Shown here piece by piece: positions 33,775-42,451 of a DNA stretch of 64,000 nt. The notes below the pieces were generated by a model that had not been told where the DNA came from, ran no database searches, and worked only from the letters and a program-made list of their open reading frames with translations. Every line of letters starts with the position of its first letter. Positions within the stretch are counted from its first letter, which is position 1. A program made the position numbers and the translations under genes. This DNA is from DASQPR01 sp963727415. GTDB taxonomy: Bacteria; Actinomycetota; Actinomycetes; Mycobacteriales; Micromonosporaceae. The DNA lies in contig CAVSGF010000002.1 of the NCBI GenBank assembly GCA_963727415.1, forward strand, positions 558,001 to 622,000. The letters are read 5' to 3'.

Positions 33775-35333
33775 AATGGAACGTCGAGGTACGACGTCGC
33801 CGAGAACGTGATGCCGGCCCCGAACGGGTTCTCGTCCAGGAACAGACCATCCTGCGTGTCGATCACCAGGGCCAGCGCATGCCCGCGGCCGATCGTGTAC
33901 GCGGTCGCCGGGAACTTGATATCCACGCTGGTCGCGGTAGTGGTAGAGCGTCCGGTCCAGGTGGCCGGCTGGAACGTGATCAGGTCCGCGTAGCCCAGCT
34001 GATCCAGGTCGTACAGGTACGCCACCACGGTGCCCTGCGACCGTGACGGCTTGATGGTCAGGTGCGCCTCGGGGATGCCCCGGATCGCCTTGTCCGAGCC
34101 GTACCAGCCGGTCACCCAGACCGCGCCGTAGGTGCGGTTCACGCCCGGCATCCAGATCGTGGGGCGGTCACCGGTGAGCGCGCCCCATGCGTTGGTCAGC
34201 AACGCCACGCCGCCCGAGGCGCTCGTGTCGAATCCGGTGTAGATGGTGCTCGACCAGCCGGTGGGGCTGCCGGTCGACAGCGGCCCGGTGGCGCTCCACC
34301 AGTCCTTGCCGCCCAGACCGTACCGGGTCGTCGTCGACGTGACGTGGGCCCAATCCGGGTACGTCTCGGTGCCACCGGTCAGCGGCCGCAGGACGACACC
34401 GTTGGCCACCGTAGCCGGCGCGCCGGCCAGGTACTGATCGAACCAGCCGTGCAGGCTGGTCCACACGTGGTTGTCCAGGCCGACCAGTCCGGTCGCCTCG
34501 ACCACGGCGTGGTCGCCGGGAGCCAGTTCCAGGCGCTTGCGCCCGGTCAAGCCGTTGTAGAAGGCGATCAGCTGGTCCGGCTCGAACAGGCTGTCACCGA
34601 AGGCGTTGGCCATCAGGATGGCCGGGTGGTTCGCGTTGATCTGAGCTTGGTACGTCTGCGCTGATCGCATCCGCCCGAACGCCTTGACCACGTCGGTGTC
34701 CCGGTCGTTCCAGAAGTCGTTGAGCACCGTGGTCAGCTCGGCGCTCGGGGTGCCGAGCAAGTCGGCGGCGACCTGCAACAGGGCCACCGACTGCGCGTGG
34801 CGGGTGTCGCCGCCGTAGAGCGAATCGACCAGGTCGGTCCAGCCGCTCAACGCGCCCACCGCCTTGATACGGGCGTCGAAGGCGGACGCGATCAGGCTGA
34901 TGCCGGCGCCGTAGGAGACGCCCGCGGCACCGATGTGCTCCGGATCGGCCGAGGTGTTGGCGATGGTCCAGTCGATCACGCTGGACACGTCCGCGATGTC
35001 TTTGGGTCCGGCGGTGTCGATCTGACCGCCGGAGCCCCACCAGCCGCGCGGGGTGTAGGACACGACCGTGTAACCGTCGTCGGCGAATTCGCTGGCCTGT
35101 GCCAGGTATTCGGCGTCGTTCAGGCCCCAGCTGGAGACGAATATGACGGCTGGGTGCGGGCCCGCCGACATCGGTTCGATGACGTTGGCTTTGAGGATGG
35201 TTCCGTCGGACGCCGGGATGTCAACGAAGCGGAATCCGGTGGTCTCGGCCTGTGCCGGAGTCGCGATGATCGCGGTCGCGACGAGGCCGAGAATCAGTGC
35301 TGGTACGAGCATCAGTCCTTTGCGCTTGGGCAT
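33768..35333 (-). CDS. Secreted CocE/NonD-type hydrolase (X-Pro dipeptidyl-peptidase S15 family)
   Basis: About 521 residues from ATG 35333 (MPKRKGLML), with a Sec signal peptide ending near AQAETTG. The alpha/beta hydrolase core has VIFVSSWGLNDAEYL, the nucleophile elbow GVSYGAG near residue 155, and a C-terminal jelly-roll (RGHALALVIDTQDG) typical of CocE/PepX proteins. The catalytic histidine is probably in LAPGDHAVVEATG. It acts outside the cell on an acyl or peptide substrate not deducible here. Two palindromic sites upstream suggest repression by a TetR-type regulator. Confidence 0.87.
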   Translation of the reverse strand: MPKRKGLMLVPALILGLVATAIIATPAQAETTGFRFVDIPASDGTILKANVIEPMSAGPHPAVIFVSSWGLNDAEYLAQASEFADDGYTVVSYTPRGWWGSGGQIDTAGPKDIADVSSVIDWTIANTSADPEHIGAAGVSYGAGISLIASAFDARIKAVGALSGWTDLVDSLYGGDTRHAQSVALLQVAADLLGTPSAELTTVLNDFWNDRDTDVVKAFGRMRSAQTYQAQINANHPAILMANAFGDSLFEPDQLIAFYNGLTGRKRLELAPGDHAVVEATGLVGLDNHVWTSLHGWFDQYLAGAPATVANGVVLRPLTGGTETYPDWAHVTSTTTRYGLGGKDWWSATGPLSTGSPTGWSSTIYTGFDTSASGGVALLTNAWGALTGDRPTIWMPGVNRTYGAVWVTGWYGSDKAIRGIPEAHLTIKPSRSQGTVVAYLYDLDQLGYADLITFQPATWTGRSTTTATSVDIKFPATAYTIGRGHALALVIDTQDGLFLDENPFGAGITFSATSYLDVPFH

Positions 35334-35354
35334 GAGTGCCTCACTGGGGGAGAA

Positions 35355-35391
35355 GTTACCGACGGGTATCTTGGGGTTACCGAACGGTAAC
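35355..35391. promoter_or_regulatory. Two TetR-type operators upstream of the secreted hydrolase
   Basis: GTTACCGAACGGTAAC (35376-35391) is a perfect palindrome. GTTACCGACGGGTATC (35355-35370) is an imperfect copy. The centres are 21 bp apart, two helical turns. They lie 21-58 bases upstream of the hydrolase start, where a repressor would cover the promoter. The pattern is typical for TetR/AcrR regulators; no such gene is in the window. Confidence 0.7.
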
Positions 35392-35427
35392 TTGATGTTG
35401 CGGAGATCACAATAGGCGTTCACCAAT

Positions 35428-35460
35428 GTCTTGTGATCGCTCAGGTCTTGTGATCGCTCA
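35428..35460. repeat. 16-bp direct repeat upstream of the hydrolase
   Basis: gtcttgtgatcgctca occurs at 35428-35443 and 35445-35460, and a decayed third copy follows (cttgcgatcaactc). No function is evident. Confidence 0.75.
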
Positions 35461-35802
35461 TGCCCTTGCGATCAACTCGCTCGTCGAGATCACTCCCGTC
35501 CCGGGGCGCTCGGTTGCGCGGGTTCCTATGCCACGCGGGGCGGGCTTGCCACCGGATCGCGGCTCACCGTGACGGCTCGATCACTCATTGGCATATCCGC
35601 AGGCCCCTCCACCTCACTCCACCGCTCAGGAAACCCGCCCATTTGCGGGCAATACGTCGGCGATTTTGCCTCGAATGTCGGAATGGTGAACCCGACTGTC
35701 GCCCATCCGACCCGCCGGCGCGCCCATCCGTTCCACCCCGCTTCACCCGTTGTGAGCTGTGAAAACACGCCTGGCGCTTGCCGTGCCGTATGCCGAATTT
35801 CG
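35461..35802. other. Intergenic stretch between hydrolase and mraZ promoter
   Basis: I find no gene here. A short stem CCCGC/GCGGG (around 35635-35650) is the only visible structure. The region likely insulates the dcw promoter from the divergent hydrolase promoter. Confidence 0.4.
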
Positions 35803-35847
35803 TTGACGGTGGAGGGAAGTGGAGTAGAGTGGGGCGCACTGGTGGGG
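35803..35847 (+). promoter_or_regulatory. dcw cluster promoter with MraZ boxes
   Basis: A -35 TTGACG (35803-35808) and -10 TAGAGT (35825-35830) are separated by 16 bases. Overlaid are GTGGAG at 35809 and 35819, GTGGGG at 35829, and another GTGGGG at 35842. The first three have an exact 10-bp period. MraZ proteins bind such direct repeats upstream of their own gene, so this is the autorepression site. Confidence 0.82.
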
Positions 35848-35940
35848 TTAGACCGGTTCACCGGCATCAGTCGCCGTTGGCATCGGGGATGCGGCAGTCG
35901 CGGTCGGCGTCGGGGGGTTCGGCGTGGGAGGTGGGCTCTC

Positions 35941-36372
35941 GTGTTTCTGGGAACCCATACGCCGCGCCTGGATGACAAGGGCCGGCTGATCTTGCCGGCC
36001 AAATTCCGCGACGATCTGGCTGGAGGTGTGGTGATCACGAAGGGACAGGAGCGCTGCCTCTACGTGTTCCCCACCGAGGAGTTCAAGCGGATCGCCGGAC
36101 AACTGCGGGAACAGCCGATGACGCACAAGGCGGCTCGTGCTTACAGCCGGGTGTTCTTCGCCAGCGCTCACGACGAAGTGCCGGACAAGCAGGGCCGGGT
36201 CACCATTCCGGGTCACCTTCGTGATTACGCCGGACTGGAGCGCGACCTGGTTGTCATCGGCGCCAGCACGCGTGTAGAGATTTGGGACGCTCAATCCTGG
36301 AATGCCTACCTTTCCGAAAGTGAAGACGAGTTCGCCGGAATCGAGGAAGGTGTCCTTCCAGGGGGCTTTTAG
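35941..36372 (+). CDS. mraZ: Transcriptional regulator MraZ
   Basis: A 143-residue AbrB-like regulator from GTG 35941 (FLGTHTPRLDDKGRLILPAKFR) with a GGAGGTGGG ribosome binding site. It has the two tandem MraZ/AbrB repeats, the second reading HDEVPDKQGRVTIPGHLRDYAGL. It is the first gene of the dcw cluster and is expected to bind the four GTGG(A/G)G boxes 94-132 bases upstream. Confidence 0.96.
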   Translation: MFLGTHTPRLDDKGRLILPAKFRDDLAGGVVITKGQERCLYVFPTEEFKRIAGQLREQPMTHKAARAYSRVFFASAHDEVPDKQGRVTIPGHLRDYAGLERDLVVIGASTRVEIWDAQSWNAYLSESEDEFAGIEEGVLPGGF

Positions 36373-36513
36373 CCGTACCGCCAGATCTCCGTCCGCCTTG
36401 GGTCCTGGCACTCCTTCCCCAGCGCCAGGGAACAGGAGCGGATGGGGATCTGACGGTACGGACGACGGAACGGACAGCAGCACATAGGACAGCGACGTAC
36501 ATAGGGGTTGACG

Positions 36514-37539
36514 GTGATGGGGGTCGCGGTGGCGGAGCACACGCCGCCGGTGGGCGGCGAGCAGCCGGTGACGGCGCGTGGTGCGCATGTGCCGGTGCTG
36601 CTGCAGCGTTGCCTGGAACTCATCAGCCCGGCCCTGAGCCGGCCTGGCGCGAGTCCACGGGTGCATGTGGACGCGACTGTCGGCCTCGGCGGGCATGCCG
36701 AGGCCGTACTGGCCGCGCATCCGGACGCCGTGCTCATCGGCCTCGATCGGGATACCGAGGCCCTGGCGCGATCGGCGGCGCGGTTGCGGCGGTTCGGCGA
36801 CCGGGTGCGCCTGGTGCACGCGGTCTACGACGAACTGCCAGAAGTGGTACGGCAGCAGGGGTTCACCCAGATCGACTCGGCATTGTTCGACCTGGGAGTC
36901 TCGTCGCTGCAACTGGACGCGGCCGACCGCGGGTTCGCCTACGCGCAGGACGCGCCGCTGGACATGCGCATGGATCAAACCCGCGGGATCACCGCCGAGC
37001 AGGTGGTCAACGAATATCCGGTCGCGGAACTGGCCGGCGTCATCCGGCGCTACGGCGAGGAGAAGTTCGCGTCCCGGATTGCCTCGGCGATCGTGCGGGA
37101 GCGAGCCCGGCAGCGCTTGACCAGTACCGCCCGGCTCGTCGAGCTGATCCGGGACGCGATCCCGGCACCGGCTCGGCGAACCGGTGGAAATCCGGCTAAG
37201 CGGACGTTTCAAGCATTGCGGATCGAAGTCAACGGCGAGCTGGCAGCGCTGGAGTCGGCGATCCCGGCGGCGCTCGACGCGCTCGCCATCGGGGGGCGCC
37301 TGGTGGTCATGTCCTACCAGTCATTGGAGGACCGGATCACCAAGCAAGCGATGGCACCGCGCACCCGGGCCACCGGGCCTGTCGACCTGCCGGTCGTACT
37401 GCCCGGCAGCGAGCCGGAGTTCCGAATGCTCACGCGAGGAGCCGAGCCGCCCGGCGAGGCGGAGCTGGCGGCGAATCCGCGCGCGGCATCGGTACGGCTG
37501 CGCGCGGCGGAACGGATCAGACGGAGCGGATCAGGGTGA
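36514..37539 (+). CDS. rsmH: 16S rRNA (cytosine1402-N4)-methyltransferase RsmH
   Basis: About 341 residues. HVPVLLQRCLELI at the N-terminus, VDATVGLGGHAEAVL (SAM-binding), IDSALFDLGVSSLQLD and PLDMRMDQ are diagnostic, as is the C-terminal RTFQALRIEVNGEL. It methylates C1402 of 16S rRNA in the decoding site. Start codons at 36508 (TTG), 36514 (GTG) and 36517 (ATG) are in frame. I chose GTG 36514 because AGGGG at 36503-36507 is best spaced to it. Confidence 0.95.
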   Translation: MMGVAVAEHTPPVGGEQPVTARGAHVPVLLQRCLELISPALSRPGASPRVHVDATVGLGGHAEAVLAAHPDAVLIGLDRDTEALARSAARLRRFGDRVRLVHAVYDELPEVVRQQGFTQIDSALFDLGVSSLQLDAADRGFAYAQDAPLDMRMDQTRGITAEQVVNEYPVAELAGVIRRYGEEKFASRIASAIVRERARQRLTSTARLVELIRDAIPAPARRTGGNPAKRTFQALRIEVNGELAALESAIPAALDALAIGGRLVVMSYQSLEDRITKQAMAPRTRATGPVDLPVVLPGSEPEFRMLTRGAEPPGEAELAANPRAASVRLRAAERIRRSGSG

Positions 37540-37621
37540 CACCGATGGCGGCGCGCCAGCGCGCCGCCGCGAGCGGAGTACCGGCTGGCGGGGCCGGGAA
37601 CCGCGTGGACGAATAGGGGGA

Positions 37622-38326
37622 ATGCGGATGAAGCCACATGCACGTCCGGCGCGGGCCGGAATCGCATCCCGGCCGGCCACCGGCCGCCGGGCCGACACCG
37701 CATTCCCGGTGGAGGGCACCGCGGCGCTGTCGCCGCTGTACCCGAGCGCGGAGTCGTTGCCGGAGACCACACCGTCCGATGGGGACGCGCTCGATGACTA
37801 CCTCACCGAGCCGGTCCGGACTCGCACCGCCGAACAGCGCCGTGCCGCCGACGAGGCGGCCGGCCGCCGGGCGGCCGAAAGGGAGGCGGATGCCGCTTCG
37901 GCGGCCAATCGCCGCAAGCTGCGGGTGGCGCCGCCACTGCCGGTGTCGGTTGCCCGCGCGCCGTTCGTCGCAATGCTGCTCGGCATCGTCGTCGCTGGCG
38001 TGGTGGGCATTCTGGTGCTCAACACCATGATCAACGCCAATCAATTCCGGCTCAACAACCTGCAGAGCCGGCAGGCCGGTCTGGACCAGCAGGAGCAAGG
38101 GCTCAAGGAGCAGCTCGCCCACCAGCAGGCGCCGGGCAGCCTGGTGGCCGCGGCCAAGTGTCTCGGCCTGGTTCCGGCCGGTGCCCTGGCCTACATCAAG
38201 ATGCCGAACGGTCAGCTGGTGGGCGTACCGCAGCCGGCGTCCCGCACGCCCAGCGTGACCCACCAGGCCACATCCTCGGACGAGAGCACAGCCCAGTGCA
38301 TCGACGACGTGATGAACGGCAACTGA
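37622..38326 (+). CDS. ftsL: FtsL-like cell division protein
   Basis: A 234-residue bitopic protein from ATG 37622. An N-terminal cytoplasmic region of about 115 residues, rich in Ala/Arg and charged (AEQRRAADEAAGRRAAE), precedes one transmembrane helix (FVAMLLGIVVAGVVGILVLNTMI). A short coiled coil follows (NNLQSRQAGLDQQEQGLKEQL), then a Pro/Ser tail. Position between rsmH and ftsI and the topology identify FtsL, which forms the FtsB-FtsL-FtsQ complex at the septum. FtsL sequences are poorly conserved, so context carries weight. Confidence 0.82.
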   Translation: MRMKPHARPARAGIASRPATGRRADTAFPVEGTAALSPLYPSAESLPETTPSDGDALDDYLTEPVRTRTAEQRRAADEAAGRRAAEREADAASAANRRKLRVAPPLPVSVARAPFVAMLLGIVVAGVVGILVLNTMINANQFRLNNLQSRQAGLDQQEQGLKEQLAHQQAPGSLVAAAKCLGLVPAGALAYIKMPNGQLVGVPQPASRTPSVTHQATSSDESTAQCIDDVMNGN

Positions 38327-38381
38327 CGTGAAACACCACTGACTCACACACGGCGGCTTCGAGGGATAGGCAGGTCGGCGC

Positions 38382-40643
38382 ATGGCCGGTGACCGGGACC
38401 GCGAGAACGACCGGCAGTCCGGTTACGGCCTGGGCCCGGCCGAGGGCCAGGGCAGCCGCCGGTCGCCTTGTCGTGGCCAGGAGAATCCGGAGATCGCGCC
38501 TCGCGGGCCCCGGCGCACCGGGGCCGGTGGCACCGGCCGTGGCGGGATCTCGGAAGCACGGGCTTACTCGCCGCGAGGTCGGACCGTACGGGAGACCGGT
38601 CCGATCCGCTCGTCCGACTCGGACCGGCCCGCCCTGCGACTCGTTGCGGGTGGGCCGGCCGAGCCGTCGACGAGCGCCGAACCGGCCGGTGCCGGGTCCG
38701 GATCCGGCAGGGACGGCTCGGGACGGCCAGTGGCCGCGAGGTCCCGTACATCCAAGGCCGGTACGCCCAAGGCCGGTACACCCAAGTCCGGCACATCGAA
38801 GTCCGGCACATCGAAGTCCGGTCCCGGCAAGTCCGGCACGGCCCGCACGGGTGCCGGAGCCCGGGCACACGGGCGCCGGCCCTCGCGGGGCCGTGCCGCC
38901 GCGCCACTGCGGCGGTTCTCGCCGGGCAAGCGCCTGCGCGCGGGTACCGCGTTCCTGCTGCTGATCTTCCTGGTCCTGGGTGCCCGGCTGGTTCAGTTGC
39001 AGCTCACCGACGGCCGTGCCTACGCCGCGCAGGGCCTCAAGGACCGGCTGCATACGACCTATATCAGCGCTCCGCGCGGCTCGATCGTGGACCGGGACGG
39101 CAATGTACTGGCGCAGAGCATCGACGCCTTCTACGTCTACGCCGATCCGACGCAGGTCAAGGACCCGGTCGCGACCGCCACCAAGCTGCGGGCACCGCTC
39201 GGCATCCCGGTGTCGGCCCTGCTGCCGCTGCTGTCGAAGAAGGTTCGCGACAACGGTCAGCCGGATGAGTTCGAGTACCTGGCCCGAGGCGTCGACGCCA
39301 CCACCGCCAAGCAGGTGATGGCTCTCGACCTGGCGGGGATCCAGATCTCGCCGGACCAGAAGCGCGATGACCCCGGCGGCGCGCTCGCCGCCAACCTGAT
39401 CGGTTTCACCGGATCCGACATGCACGGCCTGGGCGGCCTGGAGGCGGCGTACGACAAGGTTCTCTCCGGGGTGGACGGTAGCCACACGTTCGAGGTCGGC
39501 AACGGCCCGTTGCTCACCCAGTTGCCGGGTGGCTACGACGAGACCAAACCGGCCAGGCCGGGCACCTCGCTGCAGCTGACCATCGATCGTGACCTGCAGT
39601 ACGAGGTCCAGCAGATGCTGTACGACCACATGACCGCCAAGCACGCCGACTGGGGCTCGGCGGTGGTGATGAAAGTCGGTACCGGCGAGATCATGGCACA
39701 GGCCAGCTACCCGACGTTCGACGCGCAGCAGTGGCAGCAGTCGCCACCCTCATCCCGCATCGACGCCAACACCCAGATGACCGTAGACCCTGGCTCGGTC
39801 GCCAAGCTGATCGTGTTCAGCGCCGCGCTGCAGGAGGGCGTCATCACCCCGGACTCGACGGTGAAGATCAACCCGACCATCAAGAAGGGCGACACCACGT
39901 TCCAGGACACTCACAAGCTGCCGCCGGGCACGAAGATCACCATCCCGGGCATCCTGGGGTACTCGTCGAACGTCGGGACCATCACGGTGGCCGGCGAACT
40001 GGGTGCTGACAAGCTGTACGAGTATCAGAAGAAGATGGGTTTCGGCCAGCCGACCGGCGAGGGCCTGCCCGGCGAGTCGGCCGGCCTGATCCAGCCGCCG
40101 TCCCGGTGGAGCGGGTCCAGCTACGGCTCGATCCCGATCGGTATGGGTATATCGGTCACCCCGCTGCAGATGGTCGCCGCGTACCAGATGCTCGCCAACA
40201 ACGGCGTGTACGTCGCGCCGAAGCTGATCAAGGCAGAGATCAAGCCGGACGGCAAGATCAAGCCGACACCACCGTCCCGGTCGCACTTCGTGATCAGCCC
40301 GTCGAACGCGAAGGCGCTGCGCACCATGTTCGAGGCAGTGACCTCGCCGGAGGGTACCGGGCGCGGCGCTGCCATCACCGGCTACCGGGTCGCCGGCAAG
40401 ACCGGCACCGGTCTGCAGGTGGTCAACGGCAAGTACGAGTCCGGCGCGGCCGTCTCATTCGTCGGTATCGCACCGGCCGACAACCCTCAGTACGTCATCG
40501 GGGTGTTCGCTCACGTGCCGGCCGGATCCGGTGGCGCGGTGGCCGGTCCGACCTTCCGCGACATGATGACCTTCACGCTCCAGCATTTCCAGGTGCCACC
40601 GACCGGGAGCAAGCCGCCCACGTTCTCGTTCACGGCCGGCTGA
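38382..40643 (+). CDS. ftsI: Septal peptidoglycan transpeptidase FtsI/PBP3
   Basis: A 753-residue class B penicillin-binding protein. A transmembrane helix (AGTAFLLLIFLVLGARLV) lies near residue 190. The dimerisation domain starts APRGSIVDRDGNVLAQS. The transpeptidase has SxxK at Ser472-Lys475 (GSVAK), SxN at 528-530 (SSN) and KTG at 673-675. It crosslinks septal peptidoglycan with FtsW. The cytoplasmic N-terminus (~185 residues) is unusually long and basic, with near-identical 5-residue repeats (KAGTP, KSGTS) between about residues 125 and 155. Confidence 0.95.
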   Translation: MAGDRDRENDRQSGYGLGPAEGQGSRRSPCRGQENPEIAPRGPRRTGAGGTGRGGISEARAYSPRGRTVRETGPIRSSDSDRPALRLVAGGPAEPSTSAEPAGAGSGSGRDGSGRPVAARSRTSKAGTPKAGTPKSGTSKSGTSKSGPGKSGTARTGAGARAHGRRPSRGRAAAPLRRFSPGKRLRAGTAFLLLIFLVLGARLVQLQLTDGRAYAAQGLKDRLHTTYISAPRGSIVDRDGNVLAQSIDAFYVYADPTQVKDPVATATKLRAPLGIPVSALLPLLSKKVRDNGQPDEFEYLARGVDATTAKQVMALDLAGIQISPDQKRDDPGGALAANLIGFTGSDMHGLGGLEAAYDKVLSGVDGSHTFEVGNGPLLTQLPGGYDETKPARPGTSLQLTIDRDLQYEVQQMLYDHMTAKHADWGSAVVMKVGTGEIMAQASYPTFDAQQWQQSPPSSRIDANTQMTVDPGSVAKLIVFSAALQEGVITPDSTVKINPTIKKGDTTFQDTHKLPPGTKITIPGILGYSSNVGTITVAGELGADKLYEYQKKMGFGQPTGEGLPGESAGLIQPPSRWSGSSYGSIPIGMGISVTPLQMVAAYQMLANNGVYVAPKLIKAEIKPDGKIKPTPPSRSHFVISPSNAKALRTMFEAVTSPEGTGRGAAITGYRVAGKTGTGLQVVNGKYESGAAVSFVGIAPADNPQYVIGVFAHVPAGSGGAVAGPTFRDMMTFTLQHFQVPPTGSKPPTFSFTAG

Positions 40644-40667
40644 GGCGATCTCCCGCGGATGGCCACT

Positions 40668-40730
40668 CGAATCAAGGCGGCGCGAATAAAGGCGCGAATC
40701 AAGGCGCGAATCAAGGCGGCTCGAATCGTC
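40668..40730. repeat. 12/15-bp tandem repeats between ftsI and murE
   Basis: Units starting cgaatcaaggcg begin at 40668, 40683, 40695, 40707 and 40722, with lengths of 15, 12, 12 and 15 bp. The array is in a non-coding gap of 236 bases after ftsI. All periods are multiples of three, which suggests the array may once have been coding, but no gene is supported. Confidence 0.75.
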
Positions 40731-40879
40731 CGGCGAACGCTTCGCCGACGGTCATTGCGTTCGATCTTGGACGTTTCGGAGCAATGGGTGCCGGCGCGCA
40801 CAAGGTCTGGTAACGGTGGCGGGTGCGGGCGGGCTGGTCGCTGTCCCAGTGTGGGCTGGTACGGGTAGGGTCTACCGGC

Positions 40880-42451
40880 GTGCCCGGTCAATCCAGTTAT
40901 CCACGCCCGGCGGTGCCGCGTTGCGCATGCGCTCGCGGGTTGGCGGCGCTGGCCGGGGTCTCGATCAGCGCCGAGACGACGGCGTGGTGGTGACCGGCGT
41001 GACCAACTCAGCGACGCGGTCCGGCCGGGCGATCTGTTCGCCGCGCTGCCCGGGGCCCGCTCCCACGGTGCCCGGTTCGCCGCCGGCGGCCGCACGTGCG
41101 GGGCCGCGGCGCCGTGCTGACCGATCCGGCCGGAGCCGCGCTGATCCGGGCCGAGGCCGCCGCCGGTGCGGATGACGCCGTCGACCTGCCACTTTGGTGG
41201 TCGGCGACCCGCGCGCGCTGCTGGGCGACCTCGCCGCCGCCGTGTACGGCCAGCCGGCCCGGCGGATGCGGATCATCGGCATCACCGGCACCGCCGGCAA
41301 GACCTCGACGGCATACCTGATCGAGTCCGGCCTGCGCGCCGCCGGGCCACGTCACCGGCTCTGATCGGCACGGTCGAGACGCGCATGGGCGACCTGGTGA
41401 TCGACAGCGTGCGGACCACCCCGGAGGCCAGCGACCTGCACGCGATCTTCGCGGTCGCGGCGAGCGCGGCGTCACCGCGGTGGTTATGGAGGTGTCCAGC
41501 CACGCGCTGGCGCTGGCCCGGGTCGGCGGGGTGCGCTTCGCACGTCGGCGGGTACACCAATTTCGGCACCGATCACCTGGACTTCCATCGCGACGCCGAG
41601 GACTACTTCGCGGCCAAGGCCCTGCTGTTCGACGGCCGGTGCGACGTCGAGGTGCTCAACCACGACGACCCGGCGCTGCGCCCGCTGTACAAGCCGGCGA
41701 CGCTGACCTACTCGGCCGCCGGGGACGCGCCGGCGACGTGGCGGGCCGCCGACATCACCGACGACGGCTACGCCCAGCGGTTCACCGCGTACGGGCCGGA
41801 CGGTCTCGTCGCCAAGGCCGGCGTGGCGCTGCCCGGTCGGCACAACGTGGCCAACGCCCTGCTGGCGCATCGCGAGCCTGGTACGCCGTCGGCGTCGACG
41901 CGCAGGTCGCCGCGAACGGCGTGGCGGCGTGCACTCGGCGTGCCCGGGCGGCTGGAGCGGGTCGACCGCCGCCGGGCCGGTCACCGGCGTGGTCGACTAC
42001 GCACACAAGCCCGACGCGATAGTGGCGGCGCTGGCCGCGCTGCGCGAACTGCGCCGGCCCGCATCGGCTGATCTGCGTGCTCGGAGCCGGCGGGGACCGC
42101 GACCGGGGCAAGCGGGCGCTGATGGGGCCGCCGCGGCGCGGGGCTGCGACCTGCTGATCGTGACCGACGACAATCCGCGCACCGAGGACCCGGCGGTGAT
42201 CCGCGCCGAGGTGCTGCGCGGCGCCGTCGAGGCCGGGCTCGGCCAGCACCGAGATCGTCGAGGTCGACGGGCGCCGCGCCGCCATCACCGAGGCGGTCCG
42301 GCGAGCCGACGCCGGGCGACGTGATCGCGTTGCTCGGCAAGGGCCACGAGCGCGGCCAGGAGATCAACGGTGAGATGCACCCGTTCGACGACCGGGTCGA
42401 GCTGGCCGCCGCGCTGACCGAACGATTTCCGCCGGAGCGATCGCGGCATGA
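40880..42451 (+). CDS. murE: UDP-MurNAc-tripeptide synthetase MurE, many apparent frameshifts
   Basis: The locus encodes MurE when about ten single-base frame changes are allowed. Recognisable pieces in order are VRPGDLFAALPGARSHGARF, IIGITGTAGKTSTAYLIES (P-loop), TTPEASDLHAIF, VVMEVSSHALAL, YTNFGTDHLDFHRDAEDY, LPGRHNVANALLA, VVDYAHKPDA, VTDDNPRTEDPAVI and GDVIALLGKGHERGQEI. The DNPR motif is the meso-diaminopimelate recognition signature, so the third residue added is probably meso-DAP. Breaks lie near 40983, 41010, 41100, 41190, 41345, 41359, 41458, 41541, 41868, 41936, 41975, 42058, 42127 and 42243. murE is essential, so these are probably sequence errors. Confidence 0.85.

Noticed and set aside
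40659..40868. Possible small peptide with ARIKA repeats after ftsI
   Set aside because: It is made only of the tandem repeat, has no ribosome binding site, and resembles nothing known.
40880..42451. murE and neighbours as genuine pseudogenes
   Set aside because: All active-site motifs remain, the genes are essential, and the damage is confined to two segments, so sequence error is the better reading.
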